Source: Diphasiastrum complanatum
Taxonomy: Eukaryota; Streptophyta; Lycopodiopsida; Lycopodiales; Lycopodiaceae
Reading direction: 5' to 3'
DNA length: 64,000 bases
Assembly (NCBI GenBank): GCA_029204225.1
Contig: CM055107.1
Coordinates: 11,329,010-11,393,009 of the forward strand
The notes under the pieces are model-generated. The model searched no databases, was not told the origin of the DNA, and worked only from the letters and a program-made list of their open reading frames with translations. This document shows positions 1 to 10,772 of this stretch, in pieces; position 1 is the stretch's first letter; every line of letters begins with the position of its first letter. The position numbers were made by a program, and so were the translations under genes.

Positions 1-950
1 ATCTCCTAGAAGGTCGACAAGACCACAAAGAGTGCCTGCAAGATTTGTGCCAGGCAGCTCAAATTTCACATCAGAAGAATTCTGCAGGTTCAGTGGTGAA
101 CCACAAACATTCGAGGAGGCGATTGAAGGTCCAAAAAAGGACAAATGGATCCAAGCCATGAGCGAAGAGATGGAGTCCATGAGGAAGAACCAGGTATGGA
201 CGTTGGAGCCATTACCTCATAAGCGCAAGACTGTCAAATGCAAATGGGTTTTCAAACTTAAATATGGACCAGACAAGAGTGTGACGAAATACAAGGCAAG
301 ACTGGTAGCAAAGAGTTTCTCTCAGAGATACAGTATTGACTATTCTGAAACCTTCTCTCCTGTCGTCAAACATTCGTCCCTACGTCTATTGTTTGCATAC
401 GCAGCAGCTTATGACCTCAGGATCCACATTGTGGACGAGAAGACAGCCTTCTTGCATGGCGAATTAGATGAAGAGGTCTACATGGATTAATCCCTAGGAT
501 TTGTCTCGAATTCACTTCCTGACTATGTATGCAGAATGCATAGAAGCATCTACGGTCTGAAGCAATCAGCCCGACAATGGTACAAGAAGAAGGATCAGGC
601 CCTAAAATCATTGGGATTCAAGCCTCTGTTGGCTGACTCCAATGTGTATGTCAGAGTTACAAATGGGCAGATCATCATAGTGGCTGTATATGTGGACGAC
701 ACTCTGATACTTTGCAGGAGTGAGCAGCTAATTGCTGAAGTAAAGACAGACATCTCGAAGCATTTCGAGATAGTGGATCTGGGAGAAGCCAGGTGTTACC
801 TAGGCTTACAAATTGAAAGGGACTATGAGAGAGGCAAGTTATACCTTCACCAGTAGATGAAAAAAGTTAGGCGCATTGGGATGTGCAGTCCTGAGGTTAA
901 AAGTATGGATACGAGCAAAGAAGACAAGGTTGAACTAAGACATACCACCA
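1..950 (+). pseudogene. Copia reverse transcriptase relic
   Basis: This is a decayed piece of a Ty1/Copia polyprotein covering the start and middle of the reverse transcriptase. The first frame (32-490) has the typical entry region, with W-I-Q-A-M and K-W-V-F-K followed by Y-K-A-R-L-V-A-K. A TAA at 488-490 ends it. The frame resumes at 536 with Y-G-L-K-Q and reaches the catalytic Y-V-D-D at 689-700, then stops at about 856. Integrase upstream, RNase H downstream and LTRs are not visible, so both ends are missing or lie outside the window. It sits upstream of the visible exons of the DCC-family gene in the same orientation, so it probably lies in an earlier intron of that gene (inference). It is non-functional. 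Confidence 0.88.
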
Positions 951-2058
951 TGTAATGGTTGTAGAGCCAACAAGATGGCTATGCATGACATGGGGACACC
1001 TGTCTTGGTGGGCCAAAGCTGACCCCTGTTAGTATGATATTTTCCAGCATTGGATTGCAGATGCTTGGATGAATTGTGCTGAAATGGAAGGCGATTGTAG
1101 TGCAAAAGTATTGGCTGATACAGCTTGGAGACCCCCTTGTCAGGTTATGATAGATAGCTAAACTTCTAGTCTGTTTGCCAGCCAATTATGTAGCTTACAA
1201 TCGGATGACCTGTGCTCATCTCTCCATCTGATGTCATACTAGTGGGCTTTGCTCCTTTTATTTGACCTTCATCAATAATGGCCAGCTTGTCGATTGTGGT
1301 TCTTCAATCAGAAGTCATGGAATTGAACAAAAACTACCTCCCTAAAGTAGTAGGTTTTTTTCCAGATGTTCTGTTGAACAAGTACTGAATAATAAAGGAC
1401 GTAATCAGAATTTTCTTTTTGAGTGCTTGCATTTATGATGATGTCCTCTGAAGTGAGTTCATCTGTTTGAAGCTCTTGTTTAAATAGGTTGTGTACCATC
1501 TTATGACATTCTGGTAATTAGTTCTATCCCTCATAGACTGATGACTTTAGTTTGCTGGTTTAGCATCATAAAGTCTGATCTGAAATATTCTTGTCATTCT
1601 ATGGAATTATACTGACTTTTTGATGTATTTGACTTTTGCATTGATGGCATGTAGTCTCTGCTTGGACCTTGTTTTAGGAAAACTTGGCTAGTATTTTCTG
1701 TTCAGCTAAGTGGAACTGTGAAACAATCTGGAGTGACTTTGTTATTCATACCGGAACTATGAACTCCCAAAGCACGAGAAAAGAATTCAAGTCTTGCATA
1801 ATGTGTTATTTCTGGGTGGTTCCAGTATGTTAGGGTCGCCATTGCTAAAGCCAAAGGCATACATTTCTCTCAATATATGTTCAATGTGAAATCGATAACC
1901 TGTGGTGATCACTTGAGTTGCAATTTCAAGCATCACCTGTAAGCTAAATGCAAGAATTGAGTCATAGAAGTCAAAAGTGAGAGTACACATTGGCTCAACT
2001 GTTTTATTGGATGATTGAACTAACTATGCAATCTGTGTTTTTCTTGCTGGTGTTGTAG
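951..2058. other. Probable intron sequence, no gene seen
   Basis: No coding region, RNA gene or repeat structure is recognisable here. The stretch ends at an acceptor (TTGTAG, AG at 2057-2058) leading into a DCC-gene exon, so it is most likely intronic. I looked for the expected upstream exon with the CxxC-type DCC motif and did not find it; it is probably left of the window. Confidence 0.5.
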
Positions 2059-3568
2059 GCGTGAATTGGGTTATAAGAGTGGACAAGTATGGAAAAATCA
2101 AATTTTGTGCTCTACAATCACAAGCTGCAGAGCCATATTTGTTCATTTGTGGTCTTACTCGAGAAGATGTTCTCCAACAGTTTGTCTTTGTGGAAGGACC
2201 TGGGCTAATTCATCGGGCATCCACTGGTAGTTTCTTTATTTTGATCATGTTTGCTGTAACACGAATGCACGTTTGACACATACCCATCTGCAAATTCGAT
2301 TTGCTTGCAATCTTGTAGTAGACCCAGTAAATTTCTTAGTCTTCTCACTTGTACTATTCTTTACTGCTCTATAAAATTGAAGCTTTTTTCTTCAAGTGCA
2401 CTGATATACTGAATTATATGAGTTCAATTATTGAGAAGTCAACATCACCTTTCCTTTCAACCTCGAGTCAGTCCTTTATTGATGAAACCAATTGATCCAA
2501 TCCAATAAATGGGCAGGTGTTTGTGAAAATTGCTTGCACATCTTGGTGTCACGTAAGAAAGTTTTCAAGTAACCTGAATATGCCAGAAATGCATAAAAGA
2601 ACAGGTTCAATTTTCAGGAAACATGAAGTGATTGCACTGACCAAGTATGTTGCCTATGATGTGCACCTATGATAGGGTTTGGAACCCTAATTTGTTTTAA
2701 TCTGCTATTGTTTGTAAGATGTCATGGTTAAGATTCTATGTATGTCATTAACCTTGATCTAACAATGTGGAGGGTCAACTGAATTACTGTTTCACATGGC
2801 CCTTCTTGGAAATAATGATTCCTTGTGACTCCACCAGCAGTAGCTATGTGATATCTTTTTCATGTGTAACATGGTCATGTCAACACCTCAAGTCCACTGA
2901 TTATGTTGTCTATTATGTGAGGCCCAAGCAATAAGGTCTTATGTACAAATTTCAGGTGCTAGTCTTATCTACTAGCCTTGAGTTACTAGAATATTTTGAA
3001 TATGTGATTCTAATTCATCTACGCCATTGGAGACCTAGAAGCAGACATGGCATGTTGCAAATGTAATCGTTTCTCCCACAAGTGAGTCTCGTAAGCTAGA
3101 GGGCCTGAGAAAATTACAAATAGCCTTCCACAAACTATTAGCACTAAGATTGAGTGATGCATCTGAATGTGAGTAAGGGCACATTTATTTTAATAGGCCT
3201 ACTCCATTCAAGTCATAGGCCCCAAATCTAGAAAGGGTTGGGGGATCTTAGCCGTGATCTAGTAGCTTCTTGGAAGGTTCCATAGGGGACTTCCCAGAAT
3301 AGTATAAAGAGACTAGTTGCTATTCACATAGTAGCTTAAGTTTTGGATTGCTCTGGAGTTCTATATAGGAGACTCACTGTTGCTCCTTGTAGGGGATCTG
3401 GTATTGAGTATATTTGATATTCTTTTAGTACTTGTTGGAGGATGTTGTTTGCTTCATATTTTATGATCTATTGTTCTTATGTGATGTGCCAGATCCATAG
3501 CTTGTGTTCATTACTGTGTGCAAGACTCGTTCTGTTGTGTGGAGTCTTATGTGTGACATATGCGGATC

Positions 3569-3630
<62 letters not shown>

Positions 3631-5147
3631 AATAAACTTGTGAGCTATGAAAAGGTATCTAAGACTATGGAGGACATTTCAAGTGTGTATGTAACTATGG
3701 GAGCATACCCAAATAGAATAAAACGAAACAGAAATGAGGTCTCTATTATACTAGTTCAAAAAGAATGTTTGTGCAAATGAAACATAGAGGTACAATTGAA
3801 GACTATTTGAACAATGATAATTGTAATGTTATTAACTTTGATTAGATCTTTGATTGCAATAGTGTTGGTAGCATTAACATATCAGTATATGTTGGGAATG
3901 ATGCTGATGGATCAGTTTGTATTGAAGAAACAAAGTCTGCACTGAGTAATGGTTGTCTATAAGACGCAACGCATGTGCTGCATAGAGAGGCTGCTAATAC
4001 ATTTGGTGAAATGAATTGAACAAGAACACTTGCTTCAAGCTTGAATCAGTTGTCTGATACTCCAAGTTCCAACATGAATGCATTGTATTAGATGTCAGAG
4101 AAACAGATGGTGAATGGATTCAAAATTTCGAATACGCAGATAAGTTCTTGTGAATCTTGTATGAAAGGGAAAACATCATCGTGAGCCATTTACGCATGAG
4201 GGAATTAGAGCAAAGGAAATTCTTGGGCTTATTCACTCATACTTGTGTGGACCACCGAAGGTACCTTCACTCTCAGGCTGCATATATTTTATCACTTTCA
4301 TTGATGATCTAACCCACATGACCTTTGTCTACTTTCTAGCAAAGTTCAAGGATTTCAAAAACTATGCTGAAAGAAAAACATGAAAGAAATAAAAAATACT
4401 CAGATCCGATAATGGAGGTGAGTACATAAGCTCAGACTTCCATGCATTTTGTTGAAATGAAGGAATTGAGAGGCAGTTCTTGGACCATAGTTCCTAGGCA
4501 ATTTAAATCGAGGAGGTCAAATCTTTGTGAATGGAATTTGAAGTTCAAACAAGCTCCAACCAAACATTTAAGAAAAGCCTTTAGTAGTTTTTAGAATTGC
4601 AAAGGTTGTTGGAAAAATGCAGGACATTTCAAAAACATTTTAACACATTAGAATTCAGAAGCCAAAGTATTGAGATTCTTTGGATCTATAAAATTGACAA
4701 AGATGACACAAATGTCTTCCAAATGAATCTTCATTGAACTAATCCTTGTACATACTATGAATAAGTGTCATGAGTCATAAAGTTGTCATGTTAGTTGAAA
4801 TAGTCATTAAGGGGGTTGTTAAGAATAATGCTGATTTTGTCCTTGTGAGTCCATTAGCAGTAGGCCTGTTTGTTGTATGTAAAAGTCATGTTAAGTCTGC
4901 AAACACACTATCTATGTATTATGTGTGGCCATGTAATAAGTCCCTAGGCATGAACTTTGAGCCTATAGTCTTGCCTACTAGATTTGAGCTGCTGGATTAC
5001 TCCAAGTGTGGGCATTGTTCCCCATCGAGGTCGGTGGAGACCTAGATTGCCCCATAATTGTGTTTTGGGATGTTTAGGGCCTAGGTATAAATAGGCTTGC
5101 ATCCTAGTTTGTGGGACTCATTGTGTTGTGTGAAATTTGGGCTCAGC

Positions 5148-5199
<52 letters not shown>

Positions 5200-5489
5200 T
5201 CAGAATTCATGCACGTGAAAATTGTACTTACTGAGAATTTGGATTGGGCCACGTTTGCCCTAAAGTTTATTTGAAGGGCATTTGAAGTGCATTTGAAATG
5301 CTTGAAAATGACATGTGACTTTAGAAATTTCTAGAGAGAGAACATGTGACTTTAGAAATTCATAGAAAGAGAAGTTTCTAGAAAGAGAAATAGAAAGGCA
5401 AGAGAGGAGAGGCGTGCATAGGAGAGAGAGGTGCTGTTTTTTAATTTTTTAGGGTTTTTTTAGGGTTTTAGGAAAAATAGCAATAATGT

Positions 5490-5527
<38 letters not shown>

Positions 5528-6499
5528 TTCATATTGGGCGTCCTAGAGTCTTGCATGGGTAGAGAACGGCAATTCTGAAGCCTATGATATGGCATGTACT
5601 CGTCTTATATTGAGTAATAAAATTTATGATGTTGTGTGTTATCTCCTTTGTGTTCTAATGTGATTGTGCAATAATGGCATCTTCGTGTTGAGTGAGAAAA
5701 AGAAAGAAAGATTTATTGATGTCTTTACGATACGACAGGTATGTAAGACTGAAAATTACATTTCATGTTGTGGGAGCACAAGACATCTCCAATAAGAAAT
5801 AATGACTCATATTATAGTGGAAAGTGGAAATGTGACTGAAACTGGAACTTAATCTAAAATAGAACCTAAAACTGGCTCTCAGCTGAAAGAGAGGGCTATG
5901 CAAGCTATGGTTGTGAGTGGCTAGTGTAAAGACTAGAATCGTACTTCAATATCATGCTGTCTTCAACTTTTGAACATCCTTTCTAAAACTGCTTGATTCC
6001 CAAGTTTAATACTGTATTGGTGCCATCCTTTTAGCTTTGCGGAAAGAAATTTGTCAGCAGCGTGTGCATTTGCATTAGTAGTTGTAAACTTTCTGCACCA
6101 AAGAGCTCTACGCAGTTGGAATGATCTTTTTTCAGCAACCTGTCAGTAGATTTGCATTTCGCACAATATGTTGTTGCCATATGCGTGGTTTATGAATTCT
6201 AGGAGCTGATGTATGCAAAAAGTTTGTGCTTTAATTTTCTCTGCCTTTGTGCAGCTGCTATAAAAGTGGCCTCATATTTGCCACCTCCTTACTCGGCCCT
6301 AAGCAGTTTTCTGCTGATTCCTGGGCCGGTACGTGATGCCATCTACGACGTGGTGGCTGCAAGACGCTACAAGTGGTTTGGTCGATCAACGGGATGTATT
6401 TTACCTTCCAAAGATGTCCTTGATCGGTTTATTGACAGAGAGGAGCTGCTTGAAGAGTGGAGTAGGCAGAATCATGAAGAGGAAGAAAGCAAAGACTAA
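2059..6499 (+). CDS. DCC family (DUF393) thiol-disulfide oxidoreductase-like protein, 3' part
   Basis: Two exons of a plant DCC/DUF393 gene are visible. Exon 2059-2226 begins after an AG acceptor in a split codon and reads V-N-W-V-I-R-V-D-K-Y-G-K-I-K-F, then A-L-Q-S and A-A-E-P-Y-L, the block that follows the DxxCxxC active site in this family. Exon 6255-6499 follows acceptor TTTGTGCAG and restores the frame as S-T-A-A-I-K. It contains Y-S-A-L-S-S-F-L-L, the R-Y-K-W-F-G-R motif near the family C-terminus, and an acidic tail ending at TAA. About 136 codons are present. The exon with the catalytic cysteines and the start lies upstream and is not seen. The family is named for its redox motif; its substrate in plants is not established. 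The closest remembered plant relative is the Arabidopsis DCC gene At1g24095 (from memory, unchecked). Both splice junctions are GT-AG and keep the frame, so the host gene looks intact here. Confidence 0.86.
3571..3628. repeat. (AG)29 microsatellite
   Basis: A perfect AG dinucleotide run of about 58 bp. It sits near the end of the putative 5' LTR of the Copia relic in the DCC intron. The Arg-Glu run it encodes in one frame is not a protein. Confidence 0.97.
5152..5197. repeat. (AG)n microsatellite
   Basis: A perfect AG run of about 46 bp at the position in the putative 3' LTR that corresponds to the tract at 3571-3628 in the 5' LTR. Confidence 0.96.
5495..5525. repeat. (GA)n microsatellite
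   Basis: A third GA run, about 31 bp, in the same intron and just beyond the putative LTR. Surrounding sequence at 5325-5435 is also rich in GAGA and AGAGAG. Confidence 0.93.
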
Positions 6500-8129
6500 A
6501 AATAAGCTACAAGCATTGTATAAAAGATGATATGCACTTCACTGGAAGTCAGTATCCGTGCATAATGCGTACAATCTTTTGTTTAGGCTTTCTTCATCGT
6601 ATCGAATTCAATCACTGCAAGTGCTGAAGCATCAAATTCACTTGTCCCAGCTACATGATATGATCGAAGTCAATCAGATGGTAAGATTTATGTAGATATT
6701 CGAGTTGCTGTTTTTATAACTGCCAAGATAATGGCTTGGATGCTGTATTCAAGACAATTTTTGTAACATGAATCATGAAATTCAAGAGATGTTATTCTGA
6801 AATAAACATGCAGGCTTCTTGCTATATGGCTATCAACTTTTCAAGTGTCTACAACTTCCTTTTTAACCTCAGCATTAACCAATGCACGTTGGAATGCACA
6901 AAACAAAATGACCAATGTTTTTCTGAATGTATTAAGTTCGGTGGATTCACGTTGAGATGTCAAAGCAGTCTTGATGTCATATGCATTGCTCTGATAAAAG
7001 ATAAAAGAGGATAGCTTGTCTGAGTTGGCCCTCTAGGTGCCAGACAAAGGATCATAAGTCATTCTTGTGTACACCTTCACTTTGAAGATCCTTGGATTTT
7101 CGAGTTCTAAGGTTAAATTTGCCTCCACCTTGTGTAATTTGGCTTCCTCTGCCAGTATCATCGCTTGATATGCTTCAAGTGTATGTAAATCAAATTCAAG
7201 ATGTATTTTCTTAGGGTCAAGGAGACTGCTTTTCAAGTTCCATCATTTAACTGGGTATTCGATAGAATTATTCTTCTTCCTAGCTCTACCTCAGATTTTA
7301 TGGCTATCTAGTCGAATGTCAAACTCGTATTGGAAGCGTGACAAAAAATTTTATTCTTGAATATTTGTAAAGTTATTTTTGGTTTGTAATTTGGTAAGAG
7401 AGCCATAGAATACATGTTGTATTGGAAAAACTTTGGATGCCATTCTAACCAATTGAGCCAATTTGATTGGATAAGAGAGCTATGGAATGAATTCTTTTAC
7501 GGTAACTTTCAAACAAGCTTTGGGATTGGAGGTGATGAATTAGCTTTTTAAATAGAGTAATGTAATATGGTATTTTATCCAAGCAATCTAATTGATGTTA
7601 TATGTTTTTGTTTCTTTTTTAAAACCAATTTTTTTTTTTTTGGCTGGGATTACATTCTAAATTACTATATTCTTTAGATGTTTTTGTTTTATTGAAGTGT
7701 TTATAGTTTGCAATTTTTGGTGGATTTTTTTTGGGTGGTTGTAAAACATATTGAAGTTGATTATATCTTTGTTTTGAAGGTTTTTTGTGTTGCAAAATTC
7801 TTTTTGTAAGTTTTATGCTTGTCTTATGTGAATTTTGCTAGTTATTAGGTAGTGTTTTGTTTTTATACATCATTTTGTTGTTGGCTTTCATAAGAGCTCT
7901 AGAATGGTGGAAATGTTAGTTGTTACTTTGTGTTCAAAGGCATTTTTTACTAGGTTCCGTTTAAAGCTCATTTGGTTAAGTTCTAAGCATTTTAGTGAAA
8001 ATTATGGACCTATGGAGGCGGGATGCCACCTCGATGTCGGCCAAAATGAAGTAATCACTGTTTTTTTGGTTCGAGTCAGTTCAGAGTTTGGAATACCATG
8101 GTGAAAAAATTGATTTTTTGGTTAGAGTT
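6500..8129. other. DCC 3' flank and gene-free spacer
   Basis: The 3' untranslated region of the DCC gene is expected in the first few hundred bases; no poly(A) signal stands out enough to call. The rest is AT-rich with T-runs (7620-7640, 7720-7735). Short frames here have no recognisable similarity or codon pattern. Confidence 0.5.
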
Positions 8130-8297
8130 CATTATACATGGTTCTCTTTGGGTTCTACTACTCTCATGATGTTATCTTACAATTCTATGTGTAGAATGAT
8201 CATTTATTGCTATTTTCGGTTCCACACGTGTCAAATACAGTAGGGTATTATAATTGTACGGAAATCCAACTATATTTTATGTTTTGGTTCATGTTTG
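8130..8297 (+). repeat. Copia B 5' LTR, left fragment
   Basis: This matches the 3' LTR of the same element at about 13528-13698, including ATGTTATCTT, ATTCTATGTGTAGAATGATC and the CACACGTGT block. The first ~330 bp of the LTR are missing on this side. The fragment stops at GTTTG (8293-8297), where another element has inserted. Confidence 0.82.
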
Positions 8298-10246
8298 TGA
8301 TGACACACACAAGAATGAATTGCGGTCGCAAAAGTTTCGCGAAACAGTCGAGAAGGCGAAACAACTACGACTCAATGCAATTCGGATAGAGTTCATATGT
8401 GGTCGCTGGACACTGCCAGCGGAATCACTCCTACAATCACCCAGAATGTAGTCAGACACTGTTGATCTACATTTTATAAATTAATGCAACATTTAACAAG
8501 CTCAACCAATGTGCAGAATTAAATGAATGGGAGAATCAGACACACGAATAACAACAGACACATTTGCATTCAAGACCATCTATTGATTTTTATTTGATTC
8601 TTCAAGCACTGCATGCAAATCTACGCAGTGCGTTGGCATGAGAGAAATACAGTTCTTTCACGAGTGAATGTCTCGCTTACTAGCGGACTTGTGGATCACT
8701 ATGGATCCTGCTCACAGAACTTCTCTCGCACATAGGCGGACTTCTTGTCTGTATTTCATCTTGATTGCTTACTAGCATCAGACTACCTTTTTTTTGTGTA
8801 TGTCTCTCTTTCTGTCAAATATCATCCAATAAGTATATAGTCGCTCTTTGTAACCTTTTAGATTAGAGTAATTAAATTACAATTAATCAAAAAATTACAA
8901 GAGTGGCAGATTAGCCACGACCTAGAGTATAATGAATGGAGTGCGTGACATCTTGCCCTTCAAACATGCATCACAGGTGGTCGAATTGGTTGCGGCTAAC
9001 CCCTATTATCTCTCCATGATGGTTTGTTTGGTAAAGTGCCATTGAGTTCATGTGGCAGAGTCTCTTGTGCCATAGAGTGTCTGCCGAATCATCACGAGTC
9101 TGATGCACCTGATTTGTAGGTAGGCGTACTTTTAGATGATATAAATTTCTTTTTCTTCTGCCTTGAGCAATCAGAGTACTAGTACTGGCATCAATCACGT
9201 TGCATGCTTCGTCAAAAAAAGTCACATGCATCTCTGCATCTATTATTCTTGCTACAAAAAGTAAGTCTTGTTGCAGTGTAGGCACGAATAGAACGTCTTC
9301 GAGTCGTCTGTCTCTGCCATTGGTGTTGAGCCACAGTGAACCAATGTCGTTCACTTGATGTTTGGATTCATCTCCAAGAACTATGAATCTTGAAGGATCT
9401 GCACTTCTGAAATCAGACATGATTCGTCTTGATGTCACGAAGTGTGAGGTGGCTCTTGAATCTAGGATCACCTCGTGTGTGTCAGATGTTGACGCTGCAC
9501 ATACGTCTTCACAGATGTAGGCGGTCGAACAGTTTCTGTTCGATGTTTCTTCGCCCATCTTCGAGCTCTCGAGCTCCTCGACATAGGATGAACTGTTGCT
9601 GTTCTCCTGTATGTTCTGTGCTGATTTATTCTTCGGGTTCTGGCGGCAATCCATAGTTGCATGACCCTTTTTCTGGTAGTGTATACACTCAATCTTGGAA
9701 TTGAGCCAGCATGTATCAACTGTATGCCCGTCTCTTCTGCATCTCATGCAAGTCTTCTTTTCTCCACCTTGCTGCTTCGACCTCCCTTTGCTCTTCTAGT
9801 TGCCTTTGCTGGTCCCCTCTGCTTGCTGGTCACGATCCTGCCTTTGGTTCGACTCCCTCTTAGACTTAAATTGTTTCGTGGATTTTTCCTTGTTGTCGTA
9901 AAGGGCTTGGTCAGAACCATCTTTGTAATCAAGATGTTCTCTAGCCTCGACTTTCTCTCAAATCTCGACAATCGCCTTTTTGAGCTTCATGGTAGGATCT
10001 TTCGCAAGCAGGGTTCTCGTCGTCTGGAATGATCTAGGTAAGGCTCTCAACAGGTACGTGAGCTGCTTCTCAGCTGACACTACATTTTCTGCTCCTGAGT
10101 TGTGTAGTGATAGAAACAGATCTTTCATCTTTCTCACGAAAGAGGTGAGGTTTTTTCCATCCCACTTTCGTGTTCGTGAACATCTTCGTCAGAAAGAGGG
10201 CTGAAAGCTAGCAAAGCTTTGTAAATAGAAACGTTTTGTTTCTTCA
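8298..10246 (-). mobile_element. Minus-strand Copia fragment inserted in the Copia B LTR
   Basis: The insert is 1949 bp and is bounded by GTTTG at 8293-8297 and 10247-10251, a 5-bp target duplication that exactly joins the two halves of the interrupted LTR. Its outer bases are TG and CA. Read on the minus strand it holds part of gag, a zinc knuckle and a protease-like region, then about 650 bp that look like a 3' LTR, probably starting near 8950 behind a purine-rich GAAGGGCAAGA. There is no 5' LTR and no reverse transcriptase. It belongs to a Copia lineage different from elements B and C. Confidence 0.78.
8971..10200 (-). pseudogene. Copia gag-protease pseudogene
   Basis: On the minus strand the frame runs from a gag C-terminal part (about 10200-9750, broken by stops) into a knuckle-like K-I-E-C-I-H-Y-Q-K-K-G-H region at about 9690. 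The protease motif follows as V-I-L-D-S-R-A-T-S-H-F near 9470, where D-S-R-A replaces the expected D-S-G-A. A pre-integrase-like W-H-K-R-L-C-H-M-N lies near 9055. The frame stops at 8971. A changed catalytic glycine and missing downstream domains make it non-functional. It lies wholly inside the 8298-10246 insertion. Confidence 0.8.
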
Positions 10247-10251
10247 GTTTG

Positions 10252-10390
10252 ATCAGTATCTCTTAGAGTTTGCATCTCATTTTGTATGTAGATGCTGATT
10301 TTTTTACGTTGGCAGGATTGTTGGTTTGCTCCTTTTGTAACCAAAGATCAGGGACACGGATTGGATCTTGAATGATTTAAAAACCTTCAC
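10252..10390 (+). repeat. Copia B 5' LTR, right fragment
   Basis: It resumes the LTR at ATCAGTATCTCTTAGAG and matches 13699-13838 of the 3' LTR with a few substitutions. It ends at CCTTCAC. No primer-binding site follows; the sequence passes directly into gag, so the leader is deleted. Confidence 0.82.
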
Positions 10391-10770
10391 TTGGAGGAGA
10401 GATCATCAACTCAACAAGATCAAGTGAGGTATGACAAGAGAACAAAGAAGGCTCTACACATGATTAAGATGAATGTTACCAATGAGCTTTTCAAGGAAGT
10501 TGGTAAGTGCACATCATCTTTGGAGGCTTGGGAAGCCTTGAAGAAGCTTTATGAATCCAAGTCTACATCAAGGGTGCTTACTCTTAGGAGGCAAATCTTT
10601 CAAAGTTTGAAAAAGAAGGAAGAGAGTACTCATGCTTTTGTTTTGAGGGTTAAAACATTCAATAATGTATTGATGAAAGCATTAAGGAGGTAGAACTTGT
10701 TCAAGTTATACTTAATGGCTTGTTGGATGATCATGTTAATCTTGTTCAAAGTTTTTCTATTCAAAAGACT
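10391..10770 (+). pseudogene. Copia B gag (N-terminal part)
   Basis: This encodes the gag segment with K-A-L-H-M-I-K-M-N-V-T-N-E-L, the L-Y-E-S-K-S-T-S-R-V-L-T-L-R-R-Q motif and a following helix. It matches residues ~55-140 of the intact gag-pol at 54256-58209. The frame breaks near 10690 and gag continues in other frames to the next start at 10773. The true gag start is lost with the leader deletion. Confidence 0.82.
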
Positions 10771-10772
10771 TT

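Larger units (their letters stand above)
2710..5210 (+). mobile_element. Degenerate Copia element inside the DCC intron
   Basis: A coding relic at about 3880-4500 has recognisable Copia integrase pieces: I-T-F-I-D-D-L near 4300 and the catalytic-core motif R-S-D-N-G-G-E-Y near 4400-4425, with many stops and frameshifts. It is flanked by diverged direct repeats. About 2710-3640 and about 4765-5210 share several blocks in the same order: GTCATGTTAAG-like, a TATTATGTGNGGCC-like stretch, TACTAG followed by TTGAG, and GGAGACCTAGA. Each ends near a GA tract. The repeats are best read as the two LTRs. Exact ends are blurred by divergence, so boundaries are approximate. No reverse transcriptase is left, which suggests a large internal deletion. 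Confidence 0.55.
2227..6254 (+). other. 4.0 kb intron of the DCC gene
   Basis: This GT-AG intron (donor GTAG at 2227, acceptor ending at 6254) joins two exons that restore an unbroken DCC-family reading frame. It holds a decayed Copia element with LTR-like repeats and three long GA tracts. The size is large for a typical flowering-plant intron and is due to the transposon. Confidence 0.82.

Noticed and set aside
3442-3780. 112-codon frame with a long Arg-Glu run
   Set aside because: The run is the translation of the (AG)n microsatellite inside an intronic Copia relic.
8254-8451. 65-codon plus-strand frame
   Set aside because: It crosses the junction between the Copia B LTR and the inserted element, so it is an artefact.
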